Assembly: GCA_021199355.1 (NCBI GenBank)
Contig: JAJQIF010000005.1
Span: 1 to 64,000, forward strand
Length of the DNA stretch: 64,000 bases
Direction of reading: 5' to 3'
Origin: Oscillospiraceae bacterium
Lineage (GTDB): Bacteria > Bacillota > Clostridia > Oscillospirales > Ruminococcaceae
Part shown: one piece after another, positions 1 through 9,009 of the stretch
Layout: each line of letters opens with the position of its first letter
How positions within the stretch are numbered: the first letter of the stretch is position 1
The notes under the pieces: generated by a model
The model's database searches: none
Told to the model about the DNA's origin: nothing
What the model saw: the letters and a program-made list of their open reading frames with translations, nothing else
Made by a program: the position numbers and the translations under genes

Positions 1-2834
1 GAACAGCTTGCGCTGTTTTGCCTAACAAAAACGCTCAAATTGTCTTTGCATTTTTCCTGTGCAATACAGGCAGTGGTGTTGTGTTTGTTTTCGCTCTTGG
101 TGAACATGAGGATGTTTACGTCAACCGTTGCCGATTCAAAGATTTTCTGTCCAGCAAAATCAATCAGAATAAGCGGATTGGTGTTTTGGGCAAAGAAGCC
201 CCTCAAAGCCTTTCCATAGCCTGCTCTCATCCACTTGTTGCTCGTAATGAAGCACAGAGTGCCATTTTTGTGAAGCAAAGAATGCCCTTTTTCGTAAAAC
301 AGGCAGTAAATGTCGCCAGTCTTTGCATAGGTCTCAAAGCCCAGATTCTGATACTGGTCACCGACCTTTTCTCCAGTTTCGTCATTGCAGGACTTCTGAA
401 GCTGTATGTAAGGCGGATTTCCGATGACGACGTCGAAGCCGCCCTTGTCTCTGAAGACCCGTGCAAACTCAAGTTGCCACAGAATAAACGGCTTGGAAGC
501 CTTTTCGGTGGCTTGTTCGTAACGTTCTCTCGTCTCTGGAGAAATACAATTCAACTGTGACTCAATAGCGGCAGTTTTAAGCTCGGAAATCTCAGCTAAT
601 AACTGCTTTTTCTTGTCCGGGCTATCACAATAGAACAGCTCGTCCTGCTTTTTGAGCAGAGGAGGGATTGCGGCTTCAAATTGTGTCTGGGCGAAATCAA
701 ACTGCTCGCCTCCGTTTGCATTGCCCAGCATGGTGCTTTGATTGATAAGCTTAACGCCTTCAAACTCATCCACAAGACTGTTACCGCAGAGGATGTTGCA
801 TTCAAGGTTCGGAAGTGGCAGAGGATTTCTGTGACCTTCAAGCTCATTTCTTGCATTGGGATTTATTTCATCATCAATGACCAGTGACAGCCAGAGGCGA
901 AGCTGAGCTATGTCAACGGCGGAGGGCTCAATATCAACCGCAAAGATAGAATTCTTGATGGTGTGCTGTTTCAGCATATATGCAGAGCGACTTCTGTATA
1001 AGTCTCCTCTTATGAAACTTGCCTGCCTCTCAGATTTGGCATCCTTCACAGCCGCAATAGCCATATATACAGTCAGAGTTTGCCTTGCTCTCACTATTTC
1101 GCTCATCATGCCGAGAGGAAATGCTCCCGACCCTACCGCCGGATCGGCAACACGAATATCCTTAAGAGCATCATCAAGCTCTTTCAGGCGGTTGACATTG
1201 TTCTTAAATGAAAGTATATTCTCGGAAATATACATTTCCTTGTTGTAATCAAACTTCATGCAAGGCTTGCCGTTCTCATCGACACCATGTATCGTCTTCA
1301 CGCTGTCCTCATCCTTCATGAAATCTCCGTAAAGAATGAGGTCGCGGATATCGCCTTCTGGCAATCCTGTTGAACCAACAAGATAACTGATAAGGCTTTC
1401 CTGACACATATAGTGCACAATTTCACGGGGAGTATAGAAGGCACCTTTGCTCTTGCGGTCATCCACTTCCAGAAGACTTTCAAATACTTTTCCGAGCATT
1501 TCCGGGTCAATGGCAACCTCACGCTCCATGGGCTCGTCTTCACTCATTGTAAAGTTGTAACGATCGAATATGTCCAGAATGCCGTCGGCATTTCTGTCGT
1601 TATCGTCTTTCTTATTTGAGAAAATCTCATCAGGAATGTTCAACCTTGAGTTTTTCCAGTCGTAACCGTTTATCGGTTCAAAAAGCCCTCCGGACAAAAA
1701 CGGAACACGGCAGTGCAAGAGGGTGGAATATCCCCACTCTCCACGGTTCCTGTTCAGTGTGTCATAGAAAAGAGGCTCAAGATAATCGTTATAGAAATTA
1801 CAGCCCTTCTTCTTGGAAAATTCAAAAAGTGTCCTCAAAAACTTTCTGGAGCCGTTGCCCCAGTTATTTGATTCGTTCTTCGGGAGACAGTTGGCAATAG
1901 CTTCCTCGGCATCATCGGGAATCTTATCAAGAGTGGACAAATCCGCACATACATACTTGTCATCCCTCTTAGTATAAATCTCCGGGAGATATTCCTTAAT
2001 CAGTTTGCCTTTGACACCATATGTGCTGTAATAAACTTTATTGTACTGCTTTTCGTCAAGAACTCTGTTCGTCTGATTCCATACATTTACGCCGAGCCAG
2101 CCCTTCTTCTGGAGGAAGTAGAGAAAGACAATCTGACCCATAAGCTTTTTTGCAAACTGCTCTGCTGTAAACCCGCATTTTTCCGATTCCGCTACAAAGT
2201 CATCATTGCCACTGAGGTGGTCTTTCAAATCATGGAATTTCTCGCAATATAGCTCAAAGAATTCCTTTGTGACCTTCTCAACGCTGAACGACTCCTCAAT
2301 ATCGTCAAGTGTCGGCTTTGAATCGGTGTGAGCTACTAGGTCTATGAGCCTCTCTTTGGCTGTATGCGACGGCTCGTCCTTACCCACAAGGAAAGAGTAC
2401 CTTTTGGCAGGAGTTATATTCTCCGTTGCCTTTAGTCTTCCGTTATCAATCTTCATTTCGTAATCAAGGCGAACGAAAGACAACCTCCACTTGGAATCGG
2501 AGCCAGAATAATATGCAACCAAAGCTGCATCGGCGTTATTGTTTTCTATCAGCTTCTTGGCGTAGCTTCTCTGAGTGCTCCGTGATGTTTCGACATAAGC
2601 ATCCTTCTTAAGCTGAACCGCCAGAATCAAAAGTTTTTTATTGTCCGGGGTATAGTAATCCGCAACGTAGGAATGGCTTTCTATGTGTGAGGAGAAATTG
2701 GTGCGTTCCGGCTGTTGCTTGTAGGGAGCTACCATTTCCGCTGAATACAAAATCTCCTTCACAAGAGTCACATAGTTCTCCATAGAAAACTCGCTTTCGA
2801 GAATATTCTGAATCCTTCCGGCATCCGTTACCAT
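1..2834 (-). CDS. Eco57I-like type IIG restriction-modification methylase; C-terminus continues past the left edge of the window
   Basis: Absent from the ORF track because the stop is off-window. Reverse translation from ATG at 2834 (MVTDAGRIQNILESEFSMENYVTLVKEIL...) stays open to position 1, with methylase motifs DPAVGSGAFPLGMM and VVIGNPPYIQLQ plus FYTPREIVHYMC. Confidence 0.9.
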   Translation of the reverse strand, partial: MVTDAGRIQNILESEFSMENYVTLVKEILYSAEMVAPYKQQPERTNFSSHIESHSYVADYYTPDNKKLLILAVQLKKDAYVETSRSTQRSYAKKLIENNNADAALVAYYSGSDSKWRLSFVRLDYEMKIDNGRLKATENITPAKRYSFLVGKDEPSHTAKERLIDLVAHTDSKPTLDDIEESFSVEKVTKEFFELYCEKFHDLKDHLSGNDDFVAESEKCGFTAEQFAKKLMGQIVFLYFLQKKGWLGVNVWNQTNRVLDEKQYNKVYYSTYGVKGKLIKEYLPEIYTKRDDKYVCADLSTLDKIPDDAEEAIANCLPKNESNNWGNGSRKFLRTLFEFSKKKGCNFYNDYLEPLFYDTLNRNRGEWGYSTLLHCRVPFLSGGLFEPINGYDWKNSRLNIPDEIFSNKKDDNDRNADGILDIFDRYNFTMSEDEPMEREVAIDPEMLGKVFESLLEVDDRKSKGAFYTPREIVHYMCQESLISYLVGSTGLPEGDIRDLILYGDFMKDEDSVKTIHGVDENGKPCMKFDYNKEMYISENILSFKNNVNRLKELDDALKDIRVADPAVGSGAFPLGMMSEIVRARQTLTVYMAIAAVKDAKSERQASFIRGDLYRSRSAYMLKQHTIKNSIFAVDIEPSAVDIAQLRLWLSLVIDDEINPNARNELEGHRNPLPLPNLECNILCGNSLVDEFEGVKLINQSTMLGNANGGEQFDFAQTQFEAAIPPLLKKQDELFYCDSPDKKKQLLAEISELKTAAIESQLNCISPETRERYEQATEKASKPFILWQLEFARVFRDKGGFDVVIGNPPYIQLQKSCNDETGEKVGDQYQNLGFETYAKTGDIYCLFYEKGHSLLHKNGTLCFITSNKWMRAGYGKALRGFFAQNTNPLILIDFAGQKIFESATVDVNILMFTKSENKHNTTACIAQEKCKDNLSVFVRQNSASC

Positions 2835-2836
2835 TT

Positions 2837-5800
2837 CTATCTACCTCCGTTTTTCAAATAAGCAGACAAAACAACCTGCTTTTCATCGTTTCCCTTTGCT
2901 TTCTTATGAACACTGTCATTCAAATAGCTTTGCGGTACGATATTCATGATGTCATAGTATAGCTCCAAGGTGTCCGTAGCCGTTTTACTCTTCTTACTTA
3001 TATCCTTGGTAACCTTTGCCGGAATATCGCCGGACTCTATACGCTCAATCAGAATATCAAGCTTTTCAGCCTGCTCCTCTGTCAGTCTCTGTTCACTGTG
3101 CATTGCTTTCAGAAGTCTGATTACCTTAGCATCATTGCCAATCAGCATCGGCTTCTCTGTCGATGCTGTTTCTTCTTCCAGAATGAAATCATCGAAAGCC
3201 ATGCTGTTTTTCTTCAGGCAATCGTAGTAGTCATGTGAAATGCTGGCTCTCTGAGCTTTTTCCTCCGACTCTATAAGCTTGATTGCTTCCATAAAAGTCA
3301 GTTGCCTGGTCTCGTTAGCGTCAGATACAAAGAATGTTTTCAAAGCTCCCTTTCTGATAAAGCTTACGGTAGACGTCTCGTCAACCAAATTACTGTCCTT
3401 ACTGCTTTTAGCTTTTATCGGCAGAGCTTTAATTGCTCCGAACAAATTGGGGTTGCTGTCTCTGACCTGACGAATAACGCCAAGGTAAGCCAGTTCGGGA
3501 TTCGTACTTTCTTCATCATCCATATCTTTATTCAATTCGGAGAACAGCTTTTTAGATGAAATCTCTTCATCGTCGGAAAGATACTTGATGTCCTCTCCCA
3601 AGGTGTCATGGAAGGCTTGTAGCTTCTGCAAAATTCTTTCTTCAAGAGGCATATGCTTTTCACTCTGAGCCGTCGGGAAGAAGTTGAATACATAGATTCG
3701 ATCATGCTCTGTTCCAACACGATTGACACGACCAACACGTTGCATTATCCGAGTTGGGTTCCACGGAAGGTCATAGTTAATAAGAACATTAGCACGATGC
3801 AGGTTGATTCCTTCCGCCAGAACATCGGTCGTGATGAGAACATCATACTTGTCATTCCCAAGGCTTCTGAATTTAGGATCGAAGCTTTCTTCAATATCCA
3901 CCTTCAATACCTGTGAGCTCTGCCCACTGAAGTTGATAACACGTTTTCCGTAAATCTCTTTCAGGCTATCGCAAAGATACTCAGCCGTTTCCTTGGATTC
4001 CGTGAATATGATCATCTTCTTGCCACGCATCGCGTCATTTTCCGACAGAACCTTTTTAAACTCATCCAGCTTCGGATCCGTTTTTACGAACGACCACATA
4101 TCTCGGAGGCTCTTGAGATCCGATAGGTCTCTCTCAAGGTCTTTCATGAATGCCGGTGCAAATTCCGTGGTTTCAAACTCCATTACATCCTGCTGTTCGA
4201 TATAGTACAGAAGCTTATCGTCATCGCCATTGTCAAGAAGGTCATACACATCAACCTTTTTGCTTATATACACTTTTCCCGACTTTGCCATCTCAATGAA
4301 CTTCTCATACGATTCGATGAACCGTGTCAAAGTCATCTTGAAGGCATAAAAACTACTCTCCAACCGCTTAACAAGAATGCCCTTCATAAAGCCACCCATG
4401 TTGCGCTGTGCAGTTTGCATTGATGCATATTTAGCCTTATCCCTCAGGTAAAGCAACGGCGTATAACGTGCATAACGAAAATCTTTTATTATTGAGATAG
4501 TCTCGGTGAATATTTCATCTGTCGCTTCATCAAATTCGTAGACGATTTTTTCAGGGCTACCGACACTGGGAAATTTAAGTCCCTGCTTCTTGAGATCATC
4601 CGCATAATACTTCTGAATCTCGCCTCTTGTACGTCTTATCATGACTTCACGAAGTAGCTTGTCTCTTATAACTTCGGAATTTTCCCTAACTTGCCTTGCG
4701 TAGGCATCCGTTCCTTTAGGAATCTTTGTTAATTTCGAATTCAAGCCACGGAAAAATCCTTCGATGTTTTTGATTCCGTTGATATTGCCGCTCTGCTTAG
4801 GCTGAAACAGGTAAATCTGATTTTCAATATCGCTTGTATAGTTATTGATAGGCGTCGCTGAGATTAGAATTACCTTTTTCCCACGACAAATCTGGTGAAG
4901 CTTCGTGTAACTTTCGGTTCCGCTGTTACGGAAACGGTGAGCTTCATCCACAAAAACGTAGCTATACTTATCTGCGCCTTTCTCGATTATATGATCCAAT
5001 TTTCCGAGTGACACCACATCACAACGTGACACATCAAAATCCTGAAGAACATTTCTCCAATAGTCCTGTAAAACTGGAGGACAAATAATCAATTTATAAG
5101 CATTGCGGTTAAAAGTGTTGGCAAGCATCGCACAGATATATGTCTTTCCTAAACCAACAACGTCGGATATAAAGACCCCGTTGTACGCATCCAGTTTTTT
5201 CTTGGCTTGCAGGACAGCGTCTATCTGATATTGAAGTCGCATATATCCGTCGGGAAGAAGCATTTGAAAATTCTCTTTATCTGAGTTAATTTCTTCTTTG
5301 AAATACTCATAGAGGGTTTTCAGATACAATTCGTAGGGCGTAATATCATCACGGAGCCATGTTTCCTTTTCCACAGTATCTATGTAAACATCGCGAATAT
5401 CTGTACTCTTTTTCCACAATGCTTCAAACCTATTCAGGGCGAACTCGACATCGGAGGTATCTTTCAACTCCACATTAAATTCCAAGTTATTGACAAGACC
5501 TGCTTCAGAAAAATTGCTTGAACCGGTAATAACACTTCCGTACATATCCGGCACCTTAATCGGATCTTTTCTCATGATGTACACCTTTGCATGTATAGGT
5601 GCTTCTGTGTACATTCTCATCTCAAGCTTACCCGATTTAAGCCAATCAATAAAGACTCTTACGCCTTTTTCCACATCATAAGTTGTCGATGCTTGCTCAA
5701 ATTCTTTTTCTATTTCTCCCTCAACAATTTCTTTGCCTTCCTTTGCGGAAATTGATGAAATCCTAACTTCCTCACCTGCCTGATCCAAAATGCGGACAGT

Positions 5801-6004
5801 AAACCTGTCGACATTCAGTCCAACCAGTATGCGAATTTTCTCCACATCCTCAAGTGCCGGGTACAGTTTGAAAAAACCACTCGTTCTGAAATAGCCAACT
5901 AACACATCAAAAAACTGAGTGTTGCTTTTTAATATTGCATTAAAACGGCTGTACAAGTCACGCTCGGGTTCATTTGTGAAAAATTTTAAATCTGTATGCG
6001 ACAT
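2837..6004 (-). CDS. PLD-nuclease-domain SNF2/DEAH helicase
   Basis: HKD-like HAKVYIMRKD...GSSNFSEAG; Walker A DVVGLGKTYICA; VDEAHRFRN; SATPINN; QRVGRVNRVG. Likely start MSHTDLKFF at 6004. Directly upstream of the methylase gene on the same strand. Confidence 0.9.
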   Translation of the reverse strand: MSHTDLKFFTNEPERDLYSRFNAILKSNTQFFDVLVGYFRTSGFFKLYPALEDVEKIRILVGLNVDRFTVRILDQAGEEVRISSISAKEGKEIVEGEIEKEFEQASTTYDVEKGVRVFIDWLKSGKLEMRMYTEAPIHAKVYIMRKDPIKVPDMYGSVITGSSNFSEAGLVNNLEFNVELKDTSDVEFALNRFEALWKKSTDIRDVYIDTVEKETWLRDDITPYELYLKTLYEYFKEEINSDKENFQMLLPDGYMRLQYQIDAVLQAKKKLDAYNGVFISDVVGLGKTYICAMLANTFNRNAYKLIICPPVLQDYWRNVLQDFDVSRCDVVSLGKLDHIIEKGADKYSYVFVDEAHRFRNSGTESYTKLHQICRGKKVILISATPINNYTSDIENQIYLFQPKQSGNINGIKNIEGFFRGLNSKLTKIPKGTDAYARQVRENSEVIRDKLLREVMIRRTRGEIQKYYADDLKKQGLKFPSVGSPEKIVYEFDEATDEIFTETISIIKDFRYARYTPLLYLRDKAKYASMQTAQRNMGGFMKGILVKRLESSFYAFKMTLTRFIESYEKFIEMAKSGKVYISKKVDVYDLLDNGDDDKLLYYIEQQDVMEFETTEFAPAFMKDLERDLSDLKSLRDMWSFVKTDPKLDEFKKVLSENDAMRGKKMIIFTESKETAEYLCDSLKEIYGKRVINFSGQSSQVLKVDIEESFDPKFRSLGNDKYDVLITTDVLAEGINLHRANVLINYDLPWNPTRIMQRVGRVNRVGTEHDRIYVFNFFPTAQSEKHMPLEERILQKLQAFHDTLGEDIKYLSDDEEISSKKLFSELNKDMDDEESTNPELAYLGVIRQVRDSNPNLFGAIKALPIKAKSSKDSNLVDETSTVSFIRKGALKTFFVSDANETRQLTFMEAIKLIESEEKAQRASISHDYYDCLKKNSMAFDDFILEEETASTEKPMLIGNDAKVIRLLKAMHSEQRLTEEQAEKLDILIERIESGDIPAKVTKDISKKSKTATDTLELYYDIMNIVPQSYLNDSVHKKAKGNDEKQVVLSAYLKNGGR

Positions 6005-6221
6005 TATGGATACATCCTTTCGCTTTGTATAGCTCATATTCGAAAAAGGCAAGACTGATTTTCTCGCATCAAGTTCTTTCAAAATAAGAAAGCACAATAA
6101 TCAACAAATATTATACACCCTCTGACAAAAAAATGCAATGTTTTTACCCTGCTCGTCAAGCACAAAACTCAACATCACCAAAGAAGCAACCCCACCGGTT
6201 GCTTTTTTCATTATCCGCAAA

Positions 6222-6440
6222 AATTTTTTCAGAGAATTTTTCAAACCAGCTTGTCCAAAGGCATCTGAAATCTGTATTAGTGAGGAGCAAAAATTTTTTG
6301 AAAAAAAGGCTTGTCACGACCCCTGTTTTTTCAGCATTAGTGAAGGGACAAAAATGCAAGCTCCAAAAAATTTTTTGAAATCTTCAAAAACGACTTGTCG
6401 AACCCCCTCCCTCGCCTGTGTTAGTGAGGGGGTAAAGAAG
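6222..6440. repeat. Three imperfect direct repeats (CTTGTC-N21-TTAGTGA cassettes)
   Basis: CTTGTC at 6250, 6310 and 6394; TTAGTGA at 6277, 6337 and 6421. The offset is 27 nt each time, and AAAATTTTTT precedes each copy. Confidence 0.7.
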
Positions 6441-6645
6441 CGCAAAAGCAAGATACGCCCGGTCAGACAGTAACTCAATTCTGAGAACTGCCGCCCCGAC
6501 AATCTTGATGGGAATTGCGGCTTCCCATACCCTCGACTTTCGCAAAACCGAAAAGTTTTGATTTTAGTTCCTATTAAAAATAGTCACAGCGGCGAAGCCG
6601 GTTGCAGTGGCAGAGCAGTGGCAAAAACGAAAGAGGTGAAAAATT

Positions 6646-6880
6646 ATGTCAAGGCCAAAGAAGGATGCGGACCTTGTTCGTCCGCACAGAATCACGTTTC
6701 GCCTGACGGACGTGGAGTACGAAATAATCAAGAAACGATGCGAGGGCGCGGGCGTTGGAAAGCGCACTCGATGCCGTTCTCAAAATCCAGCTTGACATGA
6801 CGGGGATGGTGGATGAAGTTCATGGCAATCTTAAAGCACGGTACAAGTAAGAACCCGAACTACGGGGACGCGCTCACTTA
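6646..6880 (+). pseudogene. Decayed MobC-like mobilization protein
   Basis: MSRPKKDADLVRPHRITFRLTDVEYEIIKKRCEGAG is followed by a frameshift/internal deletion. A MobC-like tail LDAVLKIQLDMTGMVDEVHGNLKARYK* is recovered in another frame. Confidence 0.65.
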
Positions 6881-7007
6881 TCTGTTGTTCGAACATGACG
6901 GATTCACGATGCAGCCGGTTTTGGGTGAGAGTAGGGATTTTCTTGATTACAAAAAAAGAACGACCGTAAAGTCGCTCTCAGATATTAATGTGTTTAATTC
7001 AGTTCGA
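6822..7007 (+). pseudogene. Relaxase/mobilization nuclease N-terminal remnant
   Basis: MAILKHGTSKNPNYGDALTYLLFEHDGF resembles the start of MobA-type relaxases, then diverges and stops. It overlaps the MobC-like remnant in canonical mob order. Confidence 0.65.
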
Positions 7008-7018
7008 TAAGCTGGAAT

Positions 7019-7480
7019 TTATATACTAGTAAAGTTCAATTCTCGCAGAAGTGCTGCCTTTAACTCTTCTAGTTCCCCACTTGCCGGTCTATTGTCATCA
7101 GCATACATTTTCTCCCTTGGACACCACCAGACAGGACCGCGACCATCATTGCCATAGTTTTCTATGTCTCCTGTTACGCGAGGAAACAGATGCCAATGTA
7201 AATGCGTATCTCCATTACCCAAACATTCATAGTTTATTTTCTCGGCATGGAAAGCATTTTTGACAGCTTCTGCAACCAAAATCATTTCCTCCATGAACTT
7301 CGCCGAAAACTCTTTATCGAGGTAAAACAGTTCTGTCTCATGCTTTTTGCAAAGAAACAAAGTATATCCCTTAAAATGCTGATGGTCTCCCATCACAACA
7401 TAACCCGTTTCAAGTTCTTTTACAAAATAGGGGTTTGTCCCATTTTTGATCATGCTGATTCTATCGCATATTAAACACAT
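7019..7480 (-). CDS. HIT family protein
   Basis: 153 aa with MCLICDRI start and histidine-triad motif THLHWHLFPR. Confidence 0.85.
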   Translation of the reverse strand: MCLICDRISMIKNGTNPYFVKELETGYVVMGDHQHFKGYTLFLCKKHETELFYLDKEFSAKFMEEMILVAEAVKNAFHAEKINYECLGNGDTHLHWHLFPRVTGDIENYGNDGRGPVWWCPREKMYADDNRPASGELEELKAALLRELNFTSI

Positions 7481-7633
7481 AAGAAATTGTCCTCCAATTC
7501 CGATTTGTACTCGAATACCTCAGTGAGTATACCATGTCATAGCGAAAAAAGCAAGAAAGCAGGAGATTTCTTGACATAAAAAATAAGCCCGGCAGTTACA
7601 CGCTGTTTGGGTAACCATCGGGGTTCTAACTAA

Positions 7634-8203
7634 TCACTCTTCTTTGTCGTACTCCTCACAGCCCTTTTCAAGTGCTTCAAAGTTGCAATAGAAGCGGCGT
7701 ACGTTTTTTGTGCTTTTCTGATAATCATAGATTTTATGAACTTTTTGCAGTATTCCATCCTGAATACCCTGACAAAAACGATACTCTTTTACTAACAAAG
7801 CCTTATACTTATTGTCTTCCATCTCAGAAAAATCAATCATTGAATACATACCTTCCGGAACAGGAATCATCTTTTTTAAATCAAGAACAGCAAGAATATG
7901 TTTTACCATATTGTCTTTCATCGGAACACAAATAGCGTTTTCGGACAACCTATCCTTTTCAACTACTTCATAAATGACATAATGATCTTGCGAAACATTG
8001 TCCCAAGATTTATGTTTCTCTTTGCAAGATGTGAAAGGTATGAAGTATGTATATGCCCCAATTCCAACTACAAGTCCAAGAAAAGGTTTCTTTTCATATT
8101 TTGCAGAGGAATAATAAACTTCGCTGTCAATGTTGTCATGCAAATACTTCAGATATCCGACATCTATATTGTAGATTCCAAATTGCTCAAATTTCACATC
8201 CAT
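7634..8203 (-). CDS. Type III toxin-antitoxin ToxN/AbiQ family endoRNase toxin
   Basis: 189 aa from ATG 8203: YLKYLHDNIDSEVYYSSAKYEKKPFLGLVVGIGAYTYFIPFTSCKEKHKSW...MIPVPEG...YKALLVKEYRFC. The layout (repeats, terminator, toxin) matches ToxIN. Confidence 0.85.
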   Translation of the reverse strand: MDVKFEQFGIYNIDVGYLKYLHDNIDSEVYYSSAKYEKKPFLGLVVGIGAYTYFIPFTSCKEKHKSWDNVSQDHYVIYEVVEKDRLSENAICVPMKDNMVKHILAVLDLKKMIPVPEGMYSMIDFSEMEDNKYKALLVKEYRFCQGIQDGILQKVHKIYDYQKSTKNVRRFYCNFEALEKGCEEYDKEE

Positions 8204-8215
8204 ATAAAATCTCCT

Positions 8216-8243
8216 CAAAAAAGAGGAGGGAAAATCCCTCCTC
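8216..8243 (-). terminator. Intrinsic terminator between antitoxin repeats and toxin gene
   Basis: Minus strand GAGGAGGG-ATTTT-CCCTCCTC followed by TTTTTT. Confidence 0.85.
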
Positions 8244-8248
8244 CAGCA

Positions 8249-8400
8249 CTTTAAAGGTCCGCACTTGGGATATGGGCGGCGGAACACCCTCTTTAAAGTT
8301 TCGCACTTCGGATATGGGCTGCGAAACGCCCGCTTTAAAGTTCCGCACTCGGTATATAGGTGGCGGAACACCTTCTTTAATTTCTCACTTGACGGCGGAG
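8249..8400 (-). ncRNA. ToxI-like antitoxin RNA: three 42-nt tandem repeats plus a partial fourth
   Basis: CTTTAAAG at 8249, 8291 and 8333, and CTTTAATT at 8375; the period is exactly 42 nt. Stem GTTCCGC/GCGGAAC in unit 3 covaries to GTTTCGC/GCGAAAC in unit 2. Confidence 0.8.
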
Positions 8401-8445
8401 ACAAACCGATTATTAGGAACGGCACTTGCACCTGTCCCCACTTAT

Positions 8446-8474
8446 ATTATATCAGACCATCTGAAAATATGCAA
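8446..8474 (-). promoter_or_regulatory. SigA-type promoter for the ToxI-like RNA/toxin
   Basis: Minus strand TTGCAT-17 nt-TATAAT. Confidence 0.75.
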
Positions 8475-8643
8475 CTATTCCTGGAGAAAAGTCTTGTAAA
8501 CTTTTTGTGAACGCACATATCTTCTTATGAAAATGTCTACTGTAATTATATAGTATCACAATTCGGGCTATAAATCAAGAATGTAATTTTCCCGCATACC
8601 ATCCCAACATTCCGCCCAAACTAATCCAAAAGGAGTTGATCAT

Positions 8644-8874
8644 ATGGCTATGAAGCCCGATGAGAAGCGGAGCGAGCTTCTTGATTCGTTGGTTGACATC
8701 AGGGATGTAAGGATTGACAGGACCTTGCCTCTGGAAGAGCGGATGAAATCCTATGTCGAGCAGATTAAGAACCCCTATATGTTCAAGGTCGGCGACACTG
8801 TGGTCAGAGTTTCATATGCTAACACTCCGGAGACCATCAACGACAATTTTATAAACCTCATTGCGAGTCTGTGA
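8644..8874 (+). CDS. Small conserved mobile-element-associated protein (76 aa)
   Basis: DIRDVRIDRTLPLEERMKSYVEQIKNPYMFKVGDTVVRVSYANT; it precedes the recombinase cluster. Family assignment not certain. Confidence 0.6.
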   Translation: MAMKPDEKRSELLDSLVDIRDVRIDRTLPLEERMKSYVEQIKNPYMFKVGDTVVRVSYANTPETINDNFINLIASL

Positions 8875-9009
8875 CTTGCCGCTTGGAAAATGATTCTTTT
8901 TAGGAAGGGCTGGATTTTTCCACACGGTTCTGCTATAATGATTGTGGACAAAATCAGTGGAACGCCGCCCTTTCAGTTTTCCGACGAAAAAAGAAAGGTG
9001 TGGCGATTT

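Noticed and set aside
18-2611. Plus-strand ORFs at 18-560, 910-1248, 1616-1900, 2426-2611
   Set aside because: All antisense to the truncated type IIG methylase frame, which has clear motifs.
6222-6440. CRISPR array
   Set aside because: Repeats are imperfect, unit spacing varies (60, 84 nt), and no cas genes are nearby.
8249-8400. CRISPR array
   Set aside because: Contiguous 42-nt units with no unique spacers and a downstream ToxN-like gene fit a type III antitoxin, not CRISPR. No cas genes seen.
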